Shown here one piece after another: positions 62,708-64,000 of a stretch of 64,000 nucleotides of DNA (positions are counted from its first letter, which is position 1; each line of letters starts with the position of its first letter). The translations under genes and the position numbers were made by a program. This DNA is from Orcinus orca (Eukaryota; Chordata; Mammalia; Artiodactyla; Delphinidae). A model generated the notes under the pieces. It was not told where the DNA came from and did not search any database. It was given only the letters and a program-made list of their open reading frames with translations. The stretch spans positions 45,788,089 to 45,852,088 of the forward strand of contig NC_064565.1 of NCBI RefSeq assembly GCF_937001465.1, in the 5' to 3' direction.

Positions 62708-62915
62708 GGCTTCCCTGGTGGCGCAGTGGTTGGGAGTCCGCCTGCCGATGCAGGGGACTCGGGTTCATGCCCCGGTCTGGGAAAATCCCACATGCCGCGG
62801 AGCGGCTGGGCCCGTGAGCCATGGCCGCTGAGCCTGCGCGTCCGGAGCCTGTGCTCCAAAACGGAAGAGGCCACAACAGTGAGAGGCCCGCGTACCGCGA
62901 AAAAAAAAAAATAAT
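62708..62915 (+). mobile_element. CHR-type tRNA-derived SINE (copy 6)
   Basis: Full-length plus-strand copy. Target duplication AATTCCCAGGAA at 62696-62707 and 62916-62927. Short poly(A) tail with ATAAT. First of two SINEs in direct succession. Confidence 0.95.
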
Positions 62916-62945
62916 AATTCCCAGGAAATAAAAATAGAATTTGGG

Positions 62946-63155
62946 GTCTTCCCTGGTGGCGCAGTGGTTGAGAGTCCACCTGCCGATGCAGGGGACACGG
63001 GTTCGTGCCCCGGTCCGGGAAGATCCCACATGCCGCGGAGCGGCTGGGCCCATGAGCCATGGCCGCTGACCCTGCGCGTCCGGAGCCTGTGCTCCGCAAC
63101 GGGAGAGGCCACAACAGTGAGAGGCCCGTGTACCGGGAAAAAAAATAATAATAAT
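62946..63155 (+). mobile_element. CHR-type tRNA-derived SINE (copy 7)
   Basis: Full-length plus-strand copy with its own target duplication AATAGAATTTGGG at 62933-62945 and 63156-63168. The separate duplications show two independent insertions 30 bp apart, not one tandem copy. The tail is (AAT)n-rich. The 209-codon minus frame over both SINEs is an artefact. Confidence 0.95.
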
Positions 63156-63204
63156 AATAGAATTTGGGTAATAAAATGAAGTCTAACCTGTTTTTTTTCC
63201 TTTG

Positions 63205-63680
63205 TGCTGAGTCTAGCTGCACTTCCTCATAGGGGCCCGTGTGCAGAGGCCTCGCACCCGGCCCGTCAGACCAGAGTTCCTAGTGCGAAACGGCTGCGCC
63301 CGAAAACTCACCTTGCTGGACCGTGGGCAGGAGCGCCGTGCACTACACCTCCGTTTGAGTTGACTGACGGCCGTGAGCAGAGACGCCGGGCCCTGCACTG
63401 CGATCTGGAGCCCAGAGCAGCACAGCTGCGCTTGCGCAGACCAGTGAGAGCTCCGCCTCCTTTCCCTGCTGACCGGAACCCAATAATGCAGCCCTGCCCT
63501 CAGCCTCTCGGAGAAACGGCGAGCGTATCTAGAGCTCTAGACCAGGCGCTCGCACCTCTCCATTCTTTGATCAAAGAGAAAAGCTTTCTTTTGCTTCTGA
63601 ACTGAATTCAGTCTCGTTCTATTGGCAGAAGGACCCTTGTTGGGGCCCAGCTCGAAAGGGTCAGTAACATTCAGGATTTG
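63205..63680 (+). mobile_element. CpG-rich endogenous-retrovirus LTR (class not fixed)
   Basis: A GC- and CpG-rich block (about 63225-63560) stands out sharply from the AT-rich surroundings. Its end reads 'gaaaagctttcttttgcttctgaactgaattcagtctcg', the usual R/U5 order of many mammalian ERV LTRs, with the polyadenylation signal apparently decayed. Next comes 'ttggggcccagctcg', which loosely recalls a primer-binding-site region but is a poor match. A GCGCTTGCGCAG motif resembles an NRF-1 site. No gag-like frame follows before the window ends, so it is probably a solo LTR or a strongly deleted provirus. The 133-codon plus frame at 63204-63605 is rich in P, A and R from GC bias and is not accepted as a gene. 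Boundaries are approximate. Confidence 0.55.
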
Positions 63681-64000
63681 AAAAACGTAAATTTCCTGAG
63701 AACTATTGGAAAGGAATTCCTTCATGGAAATCAGGTCTCTTATAGGCCAACACCTGGCCGATGCATGTCAAGGTTTACATGATAAAATAAAATATGGAGT
63801 TTTGTTTTCTAGTAAATGGAATTTGCTAAGTAGAAATATAATCCAGTTTTGAACATGAAAACGTATACCTCCCAAACTTTTTCATGTCATAGAAAGTGTG
63901 TGGGACACATATGTGCAGTACACTGAGGTACCAGAGGAGTCTGCCCTCTGGTGTCTGTCACCCCAAGGCCATCCAGCCTTCCTGGGGACGGAGATCAAAA
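63681..64000. other. Unique sequence to window end
   Basis: No gene or named repeat recognised. Confidence 0.4.

Noticed and set aside
62593..63222. 209-codon minus-strand frame
   Set aside because: Runs through two GC-rich CHR SINEs read in reverse; the repeated peptide pattern is the SINE itself.
63204..63605. 133-codon plus frame in the CpG-rich block
   Set aside because: Low-complexity P/A/R composition from GC bias inside an LTR-like sequence; no domain.
1..64000. CRISPR array, operon, integron, phage or plasmid features
   Set aside because: No regularly spaced direct repeats, no dense coding, and clear mammalian retrotransposons throughout.

Overview
The window looks like a gene-poor, AT-rich stretch of cetacean (whale or dolphin) nuclear DNA. 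The organism call rests on seven tRNA-derived SINEs of the CHR (Cetacea-Hippopotamus-Ruminant) type. They share a head reading GCTTCCCTGGTGGCGCAG, an internal pol III A box (TGGCGCAGTGG) and B box (GGTTCGTGCCC), and the arrangement typical of cetacean genomes. LINE-1 copies with an artiodactyl/cetacean-type 3' UTR agree with this. Older elements (MIR, L2, MLT1 and MLT2 LTRs, old L1) are those shared by all placental mammals. I could not support any intact protein-coding gene, tRNA, rRNA, CRISPR or operon. Every open frame over about 60 codons is either inside a transposon or is short, lacks recognisable domains and has no support as an exon. The window is most likely intergenic (gene desert) or inside a long intron.

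Layout. From 1 to 6.4 kb there is a mosaic of an old MIR, old minus-strand L1 pieces, two CHR SINEs, a 91-bp L1 stub, LTR-like repeats and a clean solo MLT2-like LTR with a 5-bp target duplication. From 7.1 to 9.5 kb there are two more SINEs and a 3' L1 on the minus strand. From 9.5 to 12.3 kb there are ancient repeats and an old L1. From 12.3 to 15.85 kb lies the largest element, a 5'-truncated plus-strand L1 with most of ORF2 (reverse transcriptase through the C-terminal zinc knuckle), broken by a frameshift and stops.

From 16 to 36 kb the sequence is mostly unique and AT-rich, with scattered L2, MIR and other decayed repeats. It has a pair of adjacent strong inverted repeats at 23.5 kb. 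From 36.6 to 42.6 kb there is an old L1, a short L1 inverted by twin priming, two MLT1 LTRs in opposite orientation, a MIR and a small retrocopy-like insert with AATAAA and a poly(A) tract. From 42.6 to 54.2 kb the sequence is nearly repeat-free and may hold conserved non-coding elements. From 54.2 to 64 kb there is a MIR split by an L1, a diverged SINE, two SINEs in direct succession, and a CpG-rich endogenous-retrovirus LTR near the right end.

The parts do not work together as a system. The value of the window is the retrotransposition record: target-site duplications, nesting order, a twin-priming inversion and a retrocopy. A few unexplained inverted or tandem repeats remain. I found no credible new biological system here.
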